Numbered from the stretch's first letter, positions 1-8,191 are shown. The stretch is 64,000 nucleotides of DNA from DATARR01 sp036376245 (GCA_036376245.1 DASVAS010000046.1:62001-126000), one strand, 5' to 3'. Notes: generated by a model not told the origin, from the letters alone. Translations and numbers: made by a program.

Positions 1-498
1 CTCGTTATCGCTTGCGCGGCCTGCTGCGTCAGCGCCGCGTGTGCGGCTGACGAGATTGAGCAGGACCCGCAGGACCAGACGTTCCACCTGGAAAACATGG
101 AAGCCAAGGATGCTTTTACAATTCTCAGGTCGATCACCGACACCAAGAAGCTCAGCGACGTTGACGAGCACACGATCGTCGTCCGGGACACTCCCGAAAA
201 CCTCGCTTTGGTTAGCGAGGTTATGAGAAGGGCGGACGCGGCCGGCGACACCGCCGACGAATCGCCTATCCCCGTCAGCGACGGTACCGTCATTACCGCT
301 GTCGACCTGCGACAGGCATCGTCCTTGGACGTTCTGAGGACCCTCAGGAAAGAAGTGCAGATACGCCGGATCGCAACCGTGGGTGAGGCAAGGGTCATCT
401 TCCGCGACACAGAGAGCCAAACCCAAGCGGCCCTGGAGGTCATCCGAAGGCTTGAAGGGGCAGGGGCCGGTCTACCCCGCGGACCGAAAAAGGTGTAG
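1..498 (+). CDS. Small exported protein, secretin short-domain-like (5' end outside window)
   Basis: The reading frame is open from the first base and ends with TAG after 165 codons, so the start codon lies upstream. The first visible residues are hydrophobic and Cys/Ala rich (LVIACAACCVSAACAAD), like the end of a signal peptide. The mature part contains a stretch reading NMEAKDAFTILRSITD, then DEHTIVVRDTPENL. This resembles the short repeated N-domains of secretins and TonB-dependent receptors (STN/NolW type), which usually read 'DLRDVLRxLAxxTGxN...V'. A second, weaker copy (VDLRQASSLDVLRTLRK) follows. The protein is too short to be a secretin channel. Exact function is unknown. Confidence 0.6.
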   Translation, partial: LVIACAACCVSAACAADEIEQDPQDQTFHLENMEAKDAFTILRSITDTKKLSDVDEHTIVVRDTPENLALVSEVMRRADAAGDTADESPIPVSDGTVITAVDLRQASSLDVLRTLRKEVQIRRIATVGEARVIFRDTESQTQAALEVIRRLEGAGAGLPRGPKKV

Positions 499-561
499 CC
501 CCTCGGAAGGAAACCAAGACCTGGGGCGGCATCGTACAACTGGTCGTAACCGCCATCCACA

Positions 562-602
562 GCCCCGGGCTCTTCCTTGCGGAGGGCCCCGGGGCCGTTT
601 CT
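562..602 (+). terminator. Hairpin, probable terminator
   Basis: GCCCCGGG at 562-569 pairs with CCCGGGGC at 588-595, followed by CGTTTCTC. It lies just after the first gene. The T-run is weak, so termination is inferred. Confidence 0.45.
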
Positions 603-636
603 CAGACCCTCAGATAGACCACTGCCGTCGCGGGTA

Positions 637-695
637 TCCCTATCTCACCGGGCGCGTGCACGGGGCGGGAGAAGGCGCTGGGTGAGATAAGGGGA
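637..695. other. Long imperfect hairpin in a gene-free stretch
   Basis: TCCCTATCTCACC at 637-649 pairs with GGTGAGATAAGGGGA at 681-695 (one bulge) around a loop of about 31 nt. The rest of the 499-839 interval shows no convincing gene. The element could be a structured RNA or an upstream leader for the next gene, but nothing identifies it. Confidence 0.4.
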
Positions 696-839
696 TCTCC
701 GGCGACAGTTCCTCCATACGCGGCGACGTCTGACGTGCCCAACGGCACCGACGCGGTGCTGGCCGTCGACCGGCACCAGGCGATGCGGCGCAGGATGTAT
801 ACCTATCAACCACGCGATGTTCATGACAGGAGGCTCACG

Positions 840-1145
840 ATGTATTGTCCCCCGGGCAAGTGGCAGATTTTCTCTGGTGGAGCGAGCGGTGTGCTTCAGA
901 TCAATTTCCTCGGCGGCGCAGGCGATCCGATCAACGGCAGCGCGTTCGGCCATCCGATCGAGGGGAATTGGCTGACCTCGACAGGCGACATTTCGTTCAA
1001 GACGACCGACGGGACCGACCTCTATTACACAGGCAGTCTGCAGAAACCGCGCGCGAACGCGCCAGAGGCGGCTACCTATCTTCTGGCCGGTCTTGTCAAT
1101 CCCAGCGGATTCGTGTGGGTCGCGGAAATCTCTGTGGTTCCGTGA
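840..1145 (+). CDS. Hypothetical protein, 101 aa
   Basis: The frame is open from 735, but an AGGAGG Shine-Dalgarno at 828-833 sits 6 nt before the ATG at 840, which makes this the likely start. The product begins MYCPPGKWQIFSGG and has no signal peptide or transmembrane segment. It is rich in Gly, Thr and aromatic residues in alternating patterns (GNWLTSTGDISFKTTDGTDL, FVWVAEISVV), as in a small beta-sheet protein. No family was recognised. It stands alone between hairpin-rich intergenic regions. Confidence 0.55.
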   Translation: MYCPPGKWQIFSGGASGVLQINFLGGAGDPINGSAFGHPIEGNWLTSTGDISFKTTDGTDLYYTGSLQKPRANAPEAATYLLAGLVNPSGFVWVAEISVVP

Positions 1146-1189
1146 AGCGAATTCGGCGGGTATCCGCTCACTGTGAACAGCGCCTTGGA

Positions 1190-1211
1190 ACGCCGGCATC
1201 CCTGCCGGCGT
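1190..1211. repeat. Palindromic intergenic repeat (CCGGC family), single arm
   Basis: ACGCCGGCA and TGCCGGCGT form a perfect 9-bp stem around TCCC. The core GGCATCCCTGCCGGC is the same type as the double-armed element at 6167-6242, so these are two members of one REP-like family. Confidence 0.5.
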
Positions 1212-1260
1212 GACTCACTCCGTTTTTGAATGAAGGCTGGCAGGCGTCGCAGCGGGGGAG

Positions 1261-1266
1261 TATAAT
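1261..1266 (+). promoter_or_regulatory. Possible -10 box (TATAAT)
   Basis: A perfect TATAAT stands about 95 nt before the lanthipeptide-like gene at 1362. No good -35 hexamer lies 16-18 bp upstream, so the assignment is tentative. Confidence 0.3.
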
Positions 1267-1361
1267 CTCAGCATGAAGGTCCGCCTCTCGCTGCGAAGCG
1301 CTTGAAGCCCGAAGCTCGTCTTTCCGTTGATGGCTGAAACAGCCTGAAAAGGAGAAGAAGA

Positions 1362-1586
1362 ATGAAAAAGCAACTGAAGAAGCTCGTGCTCCACCGTGAA
1401 ACTCTGGGCAGCCTCAACCCGGTGCAGTTGAGGGCGGTGCCGGGACTGAGCGGCCAAAGCGAGTGTGGCGCCTCCCAGTGTGTCTCCTACTGTGTCAGCG
1501 ACACGTTCCCCGGTAACTGTCCGCATTCCTGGAACGGGACATGCACGAACTGCACAAACTGTACTGAGACCACCCTCACGGCTTGA
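1362..1586 (+). CDS. Lanthipeptide-like (class I type) precursor peptide, 74 aa
   Basis: A short gene with a good ribosome site (AAGGAGAAG) before the ATG. The N-terminus, MKKQLKKLVLHRETLGSL, matches the basic KLxLxxETLxxL leader pattern of class I lanthipeptide precursors annotated in Acidobacteriota and Bacteroidota. A polar core follows from about residue 30 (GLSGQSEC) with seven cysteines at 35, 40, 44, 53, 61, 64 and 67 and many Ser/Thr (e.g. TCTNCTNCTETT). In lanthipeptides such Ser/Thr are dehydrated and crosslinked to Cys. No LanB, LanC, protease or exporter gene is in this window, so modification would have to occur in trans. Other ribosomal peptide classes are possible. The next gene downstream encodes an exported protein of unknown role. 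A related peptide is encoded at 47713-47901. Confidence 0.65.
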   Translation: MKKQLKKLVLHRETLGSLNPVQLRAVPGLSGQSECGASQCVSYCVSDTFPGNCPHSWNGTCTNCTNCTETTLTA

Positions 1587-1652
1587 GCCAGGAATTCTTC
1601 GATCGTCCACGGGCCGAAATTCGGCCATGTTGATCCATGGAGGTCGCTAAAC

Positions 1653-2330
1653 ATGAGAAGAGAGCAGTCGTTACGGTGCGTGGCGCTCGCGCTCATGGTT
1701 TCACTACCCTGGGCTTCCGAGCAGGCGCAGGCTGAGAAGAGCAGGGGAGACGCCGTGAGCGCGGCTGCCAAGGTCGACAAGCCGTTGCCGAACTTCCCGC
1801 TACGCTACCGCGGGGCCGGCCGGTTCCGGCACACCGAGATTCCGTCGTTCCAGCTCGTCGCCCGCTACACCTTCGACATGGAGACAGGCGTCAACCGCGA
1901 GGTGGCGACGTTCATCGATCATGAGATCGAGATCTTCAACGTCTACGACATGGACCCGAGCGACGGCATCGATCCCGATCGCGAGTACTTCATCGAGCGC
2001 GATCAACAGACCGGCGAGCTGCGCTGCACGCTGAACGAGCCGCCTCTCCCCAACGTGTTCAGCCGCGACTGGTGGCTGAGCAACAACATGGTGTACGTCG
2101 GCACCGAGACGGTGAGCGGCTTCGAGGCCGACTGCTGGACCGGCGCCGTCCCGGGCATCGGTATCCCGGTCAAGCTGTGCAGCCGCGCCGACAAGTATCC
2201 CGAGCTGTCGCTGCTCCTGAAGCAGCTCGGTCCGTTCGAGTTCTACGACCATTTCGGAGTGTCGCTCGAAGGCGAGAACGCGCCGCCGCCGGCGTATTTC
2301 AAGCTGCCTCAGATCTGCAAGGGCCTCTGA
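1653..2330 (+). CDS. Exported protein of unknown function, 225 aa
   Basis: GGAGG at 1638-1642 precedes the ATG. Residues 1-27 form a signal peptide (basic MRREQSLR, hydrophobic stretch, AQA cleavage-like site). The mature protein is acidic, rich in Asp, Tyr and Trp, and has four cysteines spread over the second half (LRCTLNE, EADCWTG, KLCSR, QICKG), consistent with disulfides outside the cytoplasm. No catalytic motif or known domain was recognised. It lies 66 bp after the lanthipeptide-like gene on the same strand and may be co-transcribed with it. A terminator-like hairpin follows. Confidence 0.6.
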   Translation: MRREQSLRCVALALMVSLPWASEQAQAEKSRGDAVSAAAKVDKPLPNFPLRYRGAGRFRHTEIPSFQLVARYTFDMETGVNREVATFIDHEIEIFNVYDMDPSDGIDPDREYFIERDQQTGELRCTLNEPPLPNVFSRDWWLSNNMVYVGTETVSGFEADCWTGAVPGIGIPVKLCSRADKYPELSLLLKQLGPFEFYDHFGVSLEGENAPPPAYFKLPQICKGL

Positions 2331-2408
2331 GGTCAGGCCATCTTGAGCGGTGGCCATTTCCCACACCTTGACGAACAACCCATAGAGCCCGCCTCCGCAC
2401 GAAAATCG

Positions 2409-2451
2409 AAGGATGTTCATGCGTCTTTGGGAGGCGCATGAGCATCCTTTC
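2409..2451 (+). terminator. Hairpin terminator after the exported protein
   Basis: AAGGATGTTCATGCG (2409-2423) pairs with CGCATGAGCATCCTT (2435-2449) with one mismatch, followed by TT. It ends immediately before the promoter at 2455, so it insulates the two transcription units. Confidence 0.6.
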
Positions 2452-2454
2452 ACG

Positions 2455-2483
2455 TTGACGAGGGTGTCGAAGAGGTTTAGTAT
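2455..2483 (+). promoter_or_regulatory. Promoter of the caddie/tyrosinase operon
   Basis: TTGACG (2455-2460) and TAGTAT (2478-2483) are separated by 17 bp, a sigma-70-type promoter, 46 bp before the ATG at 2530. The TTGACGAG start is shared with the promoter cassettes at 8793, 12830, 27672 and 34855. This copy is the most diverged and lacks the GCCGG/CCGGC palindrome in its spacer. Confidence 0.55.
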
Positions 2484-2529
2484 GGAGATAAGCTCACTCT
2501 CTCCATAGCGGCAGATTCGGAGGCCTACC

Positions 2530-2793
2530 ATGACGGATGAACCGCGAGTCAAGGAAATGACCTATAAGAATCACAGGGTTACCCTTCGCGAAGATGAAAA
2601 TAGCTGCGATCTTCGCATTGACGGGGTGCCGATCAAGATGGCTCGCCTGGCGCCGGAAAGTTACCATAGCCATATTTTCACTCATCAAGAATTCTCTTCC
2701 GCCGAAGAGCTTGCCAGGGCGTTGATCGACACTGAAGGAACCCTCTGGGCCCTGCCAGGTGAGGACGAGCCCCACGGGCCGCACGATCATTAG
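2530..2793 (+). CDS. MelC1-like tyrosinase copper-chaperone (caddie) protein
   Basis: An 87-residue protein encoded directly upstream of the tyrosinase (32 bp gap). Its layout follows Streptomyces MelC1: a YKxxR beta-strand near the start (TYKNHRVTL), an I-DG-V turn (LRIDGVPIKM), a Tyr/His segment (ESYHSHIFTHQEF, His 46, 48 and 52), and a helix ending in a short C-terminal strand (AEELARALIDTEGTLWAL). MelC1 delivers copper to apo-tyrosinase and occupies its active site until maturation. Unlike most MelC1 proteins there is no signal peptide, which matches the lack of one in the tyrosinase. The tail HGPHDH could bind metal. The assignment rests on pattern similarity plus gene order. Confidence 0.6.
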   Translation: MTDEPRVKEMTYKNHRVTLREDENSCDLRIDGVPIKMARLAPESYHSHIFTHQEFSSAEELARALIDTEGTLWALPGEDEPHGPHDH

Positions 2794-2825
2794 CGCTCAG
2801 ATCCAGCTCAGATTGGAGGGATTCT

Positions 2826-4682
2826 GTGGATATTCGAAAGAATATATATTCGCTCACGGACGCCGAGCTCAACAGCTTCATCACGGCGGTCAACGGCCTG
2901 AAAGCCAGCGGCCGCTACGACGACTTCATCCGCCGCCATCACCATGCCATGGATGAGAGCACGACGCTGCCCGGCGAGCCGATGACGTTTCGCAACATCG
3001 CGCACCGCGGCCCCGCCTTCCTGCCATGGCACCGATACTTCCTCCGGGAGTTTGAGTTGGCTTTGCAGTCGGTCGTGCCCGGCGTCACTCTGCCTTACTG
3101 GGATTGGGCGGCCGACGCGGCGCTGCCGAGTCCCGCCACCGCTCCGTTATGGAATACCAATCCCGCCTCGGGACGGATCTATATCGGCGGCGACGGCGTA
3201 CCGCCTGGAAACCGTGTCACGACCGGACCTTTCGCGAGCTGGACCGCGCTGATCGAGTCTGGATCGTCGTTGGTGCCACGAGCTGGAGGCCTCATCCGCC
3301 TCCTCGGACGCGATCCGATCGCCACGGGCTCGCCGGCTTTCCCCGCCAGGGCGCAGGTCGAGCAGGCGCTGACGGTCACCACCTACGACTCCTCGCCCTG
3401 GAGCGAAAGTCAGACGACCGCTCCAAGCTTCCGGAACCGTCTCGAAGGCTGGCTTCGGCAATCGGGCGAAGCAGGCTCGCAACTGCACAACCGCGTGCAC
3501 CTCTGGGTCGGCGGCGACATGCTGCCGGGAACCTCGCCCAATGATCCGGTCTTCTTCCTGCACCACTGCAACGTCGATCGCCTCTGGGCGAAGTGGCAGG
3601 CCCTGCATCCCGGATCTCCATATGTGCCGACCTCTGGAGGGCCTCCTTCCCACAACCTGAACGACGTCATGGGTCATCTCACCACCCCCGGGTCGACTCC
3701 GGCCGCCTCGCTCGATTACCGTGGCAACCTGGGCTACACATACGACACCGGCGTAGCTCTGATTCAAGGCCGGTTCGGCGGCCAGGGAAACTTCGAGCTG
3801 GTCGTGCCGCGGAGCGCCGGCGGTCTGGCCCACTACTGGCGGAACAACGACGATCCTGCCTTCCCCTGGTTCGGACCGATCCCGTTCGGGACCAGCCTTG
3901 GCACCGTGGAGGCGGTGACGCTCATCCAGAGCAACTTTGGAAGCCCCGGTAATCTGGAGGTGATCGCCCGTGCCGGAAGTCAGTTGTACTTCTTCTGGCG
4001 TGATTCCGGGCCCGCCTTTACCTGGAACGGTCCCTTCCTCATCGCGTCAGGCGTCTCCGGGCACCCGGCGGTCATCCAGAGCCGCTTTGGCGCGCAGGGG
4101 AACTTCGAGCTGGTCGTTCCGCTGGCGGCGGGTGGCCTGGCGCACTACTGGCGGAACAACGACGATCCGGCCCTGCCCTGGATCGGACCTATTCCGTTTG
4201 GCGCCGGCCTCGGGAGCGTGGAGTCGGTGACGCTCATCCAGAGCAATTTCGGCAGCCCCGGCAATCTGGAGGTGATCGCTCGCGCCGGAAGCCATTTGCA
4301 CTTCTTCTGGCGTGATTCCGGGCCGGCTTTTTCGTGGAACGGCCCGTTCACCGTCGCCTCCGGCGTGTCCGGCAACCCGGCGCTCGTGCAGAGCAGGTTC
4401 GGCGCACAAGGGAATTTCGAACTCGTCGTGCCTCTCGCGGCGGGTGGTCTGGCCCACTACTGGCGGAACAACGACGATCCCGCCTTCCCTTGGTTCGGAC
4501 CGATCCCCTTCGGCGCTACGCTCGGCAGCGTGCCGGCGGTGACGCTTATCCAAAGCAACTTCGGCAGTCCAGGGAACCTGGAGGTGATCGCAAACCTTGG
4601 AGACCGGCTCGAGTTTTTCTGGCGCGATTCCGGCCCGGCCTTCACCTGGAATGGGCCCTTTACGATCGCGACGGGATTCTGA
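2826..4682 (+). CDS. Tyrosinase family copper oxidase fused to a six-blade repeat domain
   Basis: The start is GTG at 2826 with GGAGG ending 7 nt upstream. Residues 1-260 form the type-3 copper domain. CuA ligands are in RRHHHAM (His 38-40), IAHRG (His60) and PWHRYF (His69). CuB ligands are HNRVH (His221, His225) and FFLHHCNVDR (His246/247), with the conserved DR after them. It should oxidise phenols to quinones. Residues from about 317 to the end are three near-identical copies of a unit of about 100 residues. Each copy is a pair of blades: FELVVP...AHYWRNNDDP and GSPGNLEVIA...FFWRD. This gives six blades, like fucose-binding beta-propeller lectins, so the tail probably binds glycans. No signal peptide is visible. 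The repeats are nearly identical at DNA level, implying recent duplication. Confidence 0.85.
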   Translation: MDIRKNIYSLTDAELNSFITAVNGLKASGRYDDFIRRHHHAMDESTTLPGEPMTFRNIAHRGPAFLPWHRYFLREFELALQSVVPGVTLPYWDWAADAALPSPATAPLWNTNPASGRIYIGGDGVPPGNRVTTGPFASWTALIESGSSLVPRAGGLIRLLGRDPIATGSPAFPARAQVEQALTVTTYDSSPWSESQTTAPSFRNRLEGWLRQSGEAGSQLHNRVHLWVGGDMLPGTSPNDPVFFLHHCNVDRLWAKWQALHPGSPYVPTSGGPPSHNLNDVMGHLTTPGSTPAASLDYRGNLGYTYDTGVALIQGRFGGQGNFELVVPRSAGGLAHYWRNNDDPAFPWFGPIPFGTSLGTVEAVTLIQSNFGSPGNLEVIARAGSQLYFFWRDSGPAFTWNGPFLIASGVSGHPAVIQSRFGAQGNFELVVPLAAGGLAHYWRNNDDPALPWIGPIPFGAGLGSVESVTLIQSNFGSPGNLEVIARAGSHLHFFWRDSGPAFSWNGPFTVASGVSGNPALVQSRFGAQGNFELVVPLAAGGLAHYWRNNDDPAFPWFGPIPFGATLGSVPAVTLIQSNFGSPGNLEVIANLGDRLEFFWRDSGPAFTWNGPFTIATGF

Positions 4683-4691
4683 TCGCGCCCT

Positions 4692-4913
4692 TCAGGTCAC
4701 CTTAGGACGCTCCTCTCGGACGGCGATCAAACGGAAGGGAGCCGCCTCGCGCTCGATCTCCCGGAGCAGGTCTTCCTGCTCTCGCCCGGGGCGTGGCTCG
4801 AGGTACACGCAGACGGCTCCCTCTGACTGGCGCAGGTCGAAGCCATGGATCCCCTCCTGTCCCAGATAGCGGGAAGAGAGGCGGCGTTTGGTCTCCAGCA
4901 ACGGATCGCTCAT
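4692..4913 (-). CDS. Small hypothetical protein downstream of the protease, 73 aa
   Basis: The start ATG at 4913 has GAGGTGAG just upstream and lies 12 bp after the stop of the protease-like gene, so the two form an operon. The sequence is charged and soluble, with no Cys and no transmembrane segment: MSDPLLETKRRLSSRYLG, then a GAVCVYLEPRPG strand and an amphipathic helix LLREIEREA. The ferredoxin-like alternation of strand and helix could suit an inhibitor- or pro-domain-like partner of the protease, but that is only a guess from context. It converges on the tyrosinase gene, whose stop is 9 bp away. Confidence 0.6.
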   Translation of the reverse strand: MSDPLLETKRRLSSRYLGQEGIHGFDLRQSEGAVCVYLEPRPGREQEDLLREIEREAAPFRLIAVREERPKVT

Positions 4914-4925
4914 CGATCACTCACC

Positions 4926-6038
4926 TCAAATCAACTCGATTTGGAGCTCCGCGAGGACCGCGCCGATCGGGTTGGCGATGCCATAAAAGCCGCTGTCCGG
5001 GCCGGCGAAATACAATCCTACCGCATCGGTCCCTTCCGAGGTCACCACCAGCGATCCACTGTCCCCTCCCAAGCCGAAAGTCGGATGAGGAGCGGTCCGT
5101 TCCACCCGGATCTGATCCACGAAGCGCGCCACGACCGAAGGGTCCATGTGGTCCATACCGACCAGGGCATCATAATTGATGCTGGTGACCGCGCCTTCAG
5201 TCAGGCCCGTGGTACGGCCGTGTTTGCGCACCCTCATCCCTTGGAAGGCCTGGGCGGTGCCGTTGATCCGCCCGATCGAGCAGATCTCCGGATCGAAAGA
5301 CACGCCCGGCGACAGCCTGCCGATCGCACCGTCGACGCGGTTGGGGATCACACCGCCGAGGTTCATGAACACGAAGCGGTCCAGGCGAGCGATCTCGTCC
5401 GCCGCTCCCCCTCCATCGGCCCGGCCCTGCTGGAGGAGGAGATCGCCGGGGGAAGCGTTGTTGACATCCGCATAGACATGATTGTTGCTGAGCACATAAA
5501 CCTGCTCGGGATTGTCGCCGGGCCGTACCGATCGGCAGAAACAGGAGATCGTGCCCGCGGTGATCGCGATGTGGCCGGTGCTGATGCCGGCGCGGACAGG
5601 CCTCTGGCGTCGCCGTCGGTCGGCGCTGCACGGCTGCGGCGCCGTGGCCAGGGCGAAGATTCCATCGACTCCCGGCACGGCGATCTCTTCCGCGGCGGTG
5701 ACGGCAGGCAGAAGGAACGCCGGAGCGGATTCGATCACATCGGTCGGCACCCCTTCCACCTCGGACGGGAGCGCATTGTCGCCGATCAGCGAGGGGGCCA
5801 GCTTCTGGGTCACGTAGATCTGAACGCACATCGTATCGGTCGGGATCCCTTCGACGATCTTGCGGCCGATTCCCACGGCATGGACGTTCTGTCCGCTGGC
5901 CGCGGCGGCGACCGCCTTCTCGACCGACCGGCTGCGGAGAACCAATCCGTCGGCGCGGTTCGCTCGAAGGAGTTGGTCGCTGAGGGCCTGCTTGGCGCGA
6001 TACAGAGGTGCGAGCTCCGGCTCTAGAGGTATCATCAT
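4926..6038 (-). CDS. Trypsin-like (S1/Nal1-type) serine protease, no signal peptide
   Basis: A 370-residue protein with a chymotrypsin-fold triad: His in VLSNNHVYADVN, Asp in NRVDGAIGRL and Ser in GLGGDSGSLVV. The N-terminal 100 residues include VHAVGIGRKIVEG and MCVQIYVTQKL, a segment found before the protease domain in Nal1-like bacterial proteins. There is no signal peptide, so the enzyme is probably cytoplasmic or released by another route. It is the first gene of a two-gene operon with the 73-aa protein, and it diverges from the membrane protein at 6271. Substrate unknown. Confidence 0.75.
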   Translation of the reverse strand: MMIPLEPELAPLYRAKQALSDQLLRANRADGLVLRSRSVEKAVAAAASGQNVHAVGIGRKIVEGIPTDTMCVQIYVTQKLAPSLIGDNALPSEVEGVPTDVIESAPAFLLPAVTAAEEIAVPGVDGIFALATAPQPCSADRRRRQRPVRAGISTGHIAITAGTISCFCRSVRPGDNPEQVYVLSNNHVYADVNNASPGDLLLQQGRADGGGAADEIARLDRFVFMNLGGVIPNRVDGAIGRLSPGVSFDPEICSIGRINGTAQAFQGMRVRKHGRTTGLTEGAVTSINYDALVGMDHMDPSVVARFVDQIRVERTAPHPTFGLGGDSGSLVVTSEGTDAVGLYFAGPDSGFYGIANPIGAVLAELQIELI

Positions 6039-6166
6039 TGCCTCCTTGCGGCGAGGCCGCGAATAGGTACTCTAATGAGACGGACCTGATTCGCCTTTTT
6101 CCTTGCCGGGATTGCTGCAGCAGTCCGGCAACGTTTGCCGGTAGTACCTCGTCCCCGAAGCTCGCC

Positions 6167-6242
6167 CCTGGGAGCGCCGGCGTCCCGCCGGCAACTAACT
6201 AAAAACTAGTAAGTCAGCCGGCGGGACGCCGGCGGTCCCAGG
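6167..6242. repeat. Double-armed palindromic intergenic repeat (CCGGC family)
   Basis: Arms 6167-6192 and 6217-6242 are inverted copies (CCTGGGAGCGCCGGCGTCCC in the left arm) around an AT-rich 24-nt loop. Each arm also contains its own short GCCGGC palindrome. It lies between two divergently transcribed genes, 29 bp before the ATG at 6271. This is a REP/BIME-like element rather than a terminator. Confidence 0.75.
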
Positions 6243-6270
6243 GGGGGACCTACGGTAGTATTCCCAGCTC

Positions 6271-8127
6271 ATGAGCGCCAAGAAGCGTAACCGTCGCGGC
6301 TCCCGCGAAGACGGCGGGGCTCGGCGGAGCCCCGCCGCGCCGGCCGCGCCGCCGCCCCCCTGGATGAGGTTCGCCGAGCGGGCGTCGGCGCCGCTCTGGC
6401 TGGCGGCTACGGCGGCGCTGCTGTGGTCGCTGATGTTCCGCTTCCTGTTCAACAGCGATCTCTGGTTCCATCTCGCCGCCGGGCGGGAGATCTGGCGGGG
6501 TAAGGCGATCCCCGCCGTGGATACGTGGTCGTACACCGCCGCCGGCCGGCCCTGGCACAACCACGAGTGGCTGGCCGACCTGGTGTATTACGGGTGGTCG
6601 AGCGCGTTCGGGGTCGACTCCCTGGTGTACTGGCAGTGGCTGGTGCTGGGCGGGGCCTATCTGTTGCTCTACCGCTTGCTGGCAGGGCTCTCGGGGAGCC
6701 GGGCCGCGGCGTCCCTGCTGACGGTGCTCGCGCTGGCGGTAGGCGTCCCGTTCTTCGACATCCGCCCCAACCTCTGGTCGGTGCTCGGCTTCGTGGCCCT
6801 GATCTCGCTGACCCTCGGCCGCGAGCGCCCGCCGGTCTGGCTACCGCTGCTCTTCGTGGTCTGGGTCAACCTCCACGGCGGCGTGATGCTGGGCCTCCTG
6901 GCATTGCCGATCCTGCTCGCGGGCCAGCTCGCGGCCGGTGGAGAAGGGGCCTTCGCCGTCCGATTGCGCCGCGCCGCCGCGCTGTGGATCGCGTGCGTCG
7001 TGGCAACGTTCATCAACCCGTATGGATGGAGTGTCTTCTCCTTCGTGTTCAAGCTCGCCACGGCCACCAGCACCCCTTCGCGCACCACCCTCTACGAGTG
7101 GCTGCCGCCCTGGGTGCCGGGAGGCATCGAGGCGCCGCTGTTCCCCTGGGCCGTGGCTCTCGGCGTGGCGAGCGGTCTCGTGCTGCTGAAGCCAGCGCTG
7201 CGCGCCCCGCGCGACGGCGCCGCCCTGGCTGGACTGGGTCTGGCGGTGCTGACGCTCGCGATGTCCTTGCAGAGCCGCCGCTTCATCCCCTTCTTCGCCA
7301 TCGCGCAGAGCCTGCTCACCGCGCAGGCCGTGGCGCGCCTCTTCCGGTCGTGGCTCGAGACGGGAGGGCCGGCGGCGACGCGGCGGGCGGCGGCGGGCGC
7401 GGTCCTGGCGCTGGCGCTGCTCGGTGTCGCGGTCTGGCGGCTGGCGCCGTACCCCCTGGATTCGCGGGCGTTCGATCCCCTGAGCTGGGCCTCCCAGATG
7501 CCGGTCGAGAGCGTGAATTTCCTCGAAACCAACGGCGTCGCCGGCAAGCTCTTCGCCTACCACCTGTGGGGCGGCTACATCGAATACCGGGCGGCGGGAC
7601 GGCTGAAGGTCCATTACGACCCGCGCGCGGAGACGGTCTTCGATCCCGAGACGCAGCGGCAGCATTTCCGGGTGCTGGAGGGTAAAGCGGGATGGGAGGA
7701 CGAGCTCGATCGCACCGGCGCCGACCTCGTGCTCTGGCCGATGTACGAAGCCCAGGACCGCGCCCTCGGACAGGCGCTGGCGACCTCCTCCCGCTGGCGG
7801 CCCCTCTATCGCGACGGCGTCTCGCTGCTGTTGGCCCGGCAGGGCTTCCCGTTGCCCACGCCATTGAAGGAGACTCCCGACTCGGCGTACCGCTCCTGGG
7901 CGCGCGGACGCCAGGCCATGGACGAGCGCCGCTACGCCGACGCCGCGGCCGAGCTTGAGCGATCCCTCCAGCAGGACCCGCGCCTCTGGCCCGCCTGCCA
8001 CAGCCTGGCGGTGACGCGGGTCATGCTCAAGGACCGGCAAGGCGTGGCGGACACGGTCGAGCGCTGCCAACGCATCTTTCCTTTTCCCTTCATGACCGTC
8101 GACAGTCTGCTGGGCGGCAGCGGATAA
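6271..8127 (+). CDS. Polytopic membrane protein with C-terminal TPR, GT-C-like
   Basis: 618 residues. The cytoplasmic N-terminus is very basic (MSAKKRNRRGSRED). About 10-11 hydrophobic segments fill residues 45-400, and a soluble C-terminal domain follows. An early loop reads FNSDLWFHLAAGREIW...DTWSYTAAGRPWHNHEWLAD. This is typical of a widespread family of integral membrane proteins of GT-C glycosyltransferase type, where the acidic and aromatic first loop is catalytic or lipid-binding. The end (residues about 535-610) contains tetratricopeptide-like helices (GRQAMDERRYADAAAELERS). Substrate is unknown. It is a single-gene unit ending in the terminator at 8170. Confidence 0.6.
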   Translation: MSAKKRNRRGSREDGGARRSPAAPAAPPPPWMRFAERASAPLWLAATAALLWSLMFRFLFNSDLWFHLAAGREIWRGKAIPAVDTWSYTAAGRPWHNHEWLADLVYYGWSSAFGVDSLVYWQWLVLGGAYLLLYRLLAGLSGSRAAASLLTVLALAVGVPFFDIRPNLWSVLGFVALISLTLGRERPPVWLPLLFVVWVNLHGGVMLGLLALPILLAGQLAAGGEGAFAVRLRRAAALWIACVVATFINPYGWSVFSFVFKLATATSTPSRTTLYEWLPPWVPGGIEAPLFPWAVALGVASGLVLLKPALRAPRDGAALAGLGLAVLTLAMSLQSRRFIPFFAIAQSLLTAQAVARLFRSWLETGGPAATRRAAAGAVLALALLGVAVWRLAPYPLDSRAFDPLSWASQMPVESVNFLETNGVAGKLFAYHLWGGYIEYRAAGRLKVHYDPRAETVFDPETQRQHFRVLEGKAGWEDELDRTGADLVLWPMYEAQDRALGQALATSSRWRPLYRDGVSLLLARQGFPLPTPLKETPDSAYRSWARGRQAMDERRYADAAAELERSLQQDPRLWPACHSLAVTRVMLKDRQGVADTVERCQRIFPFPFMTVDSLLGGSG

Positions 8128-8169
8128 GGACGGCGCCTCGCCGATCCTTGCGGCGGCTCTTCTTGAAGA

Positions 8170-8191
8170 GGGAACGCGACGTTCCCTTTTT
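8170..8191 (+). terminator. Rho-independent terminator
   Basis: GGGAACG, CGA loop, CGTTCCC, then TTTTT: a compact stem with a T-run 43 bp after the membrane protein gene. Confidence 0.85.
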
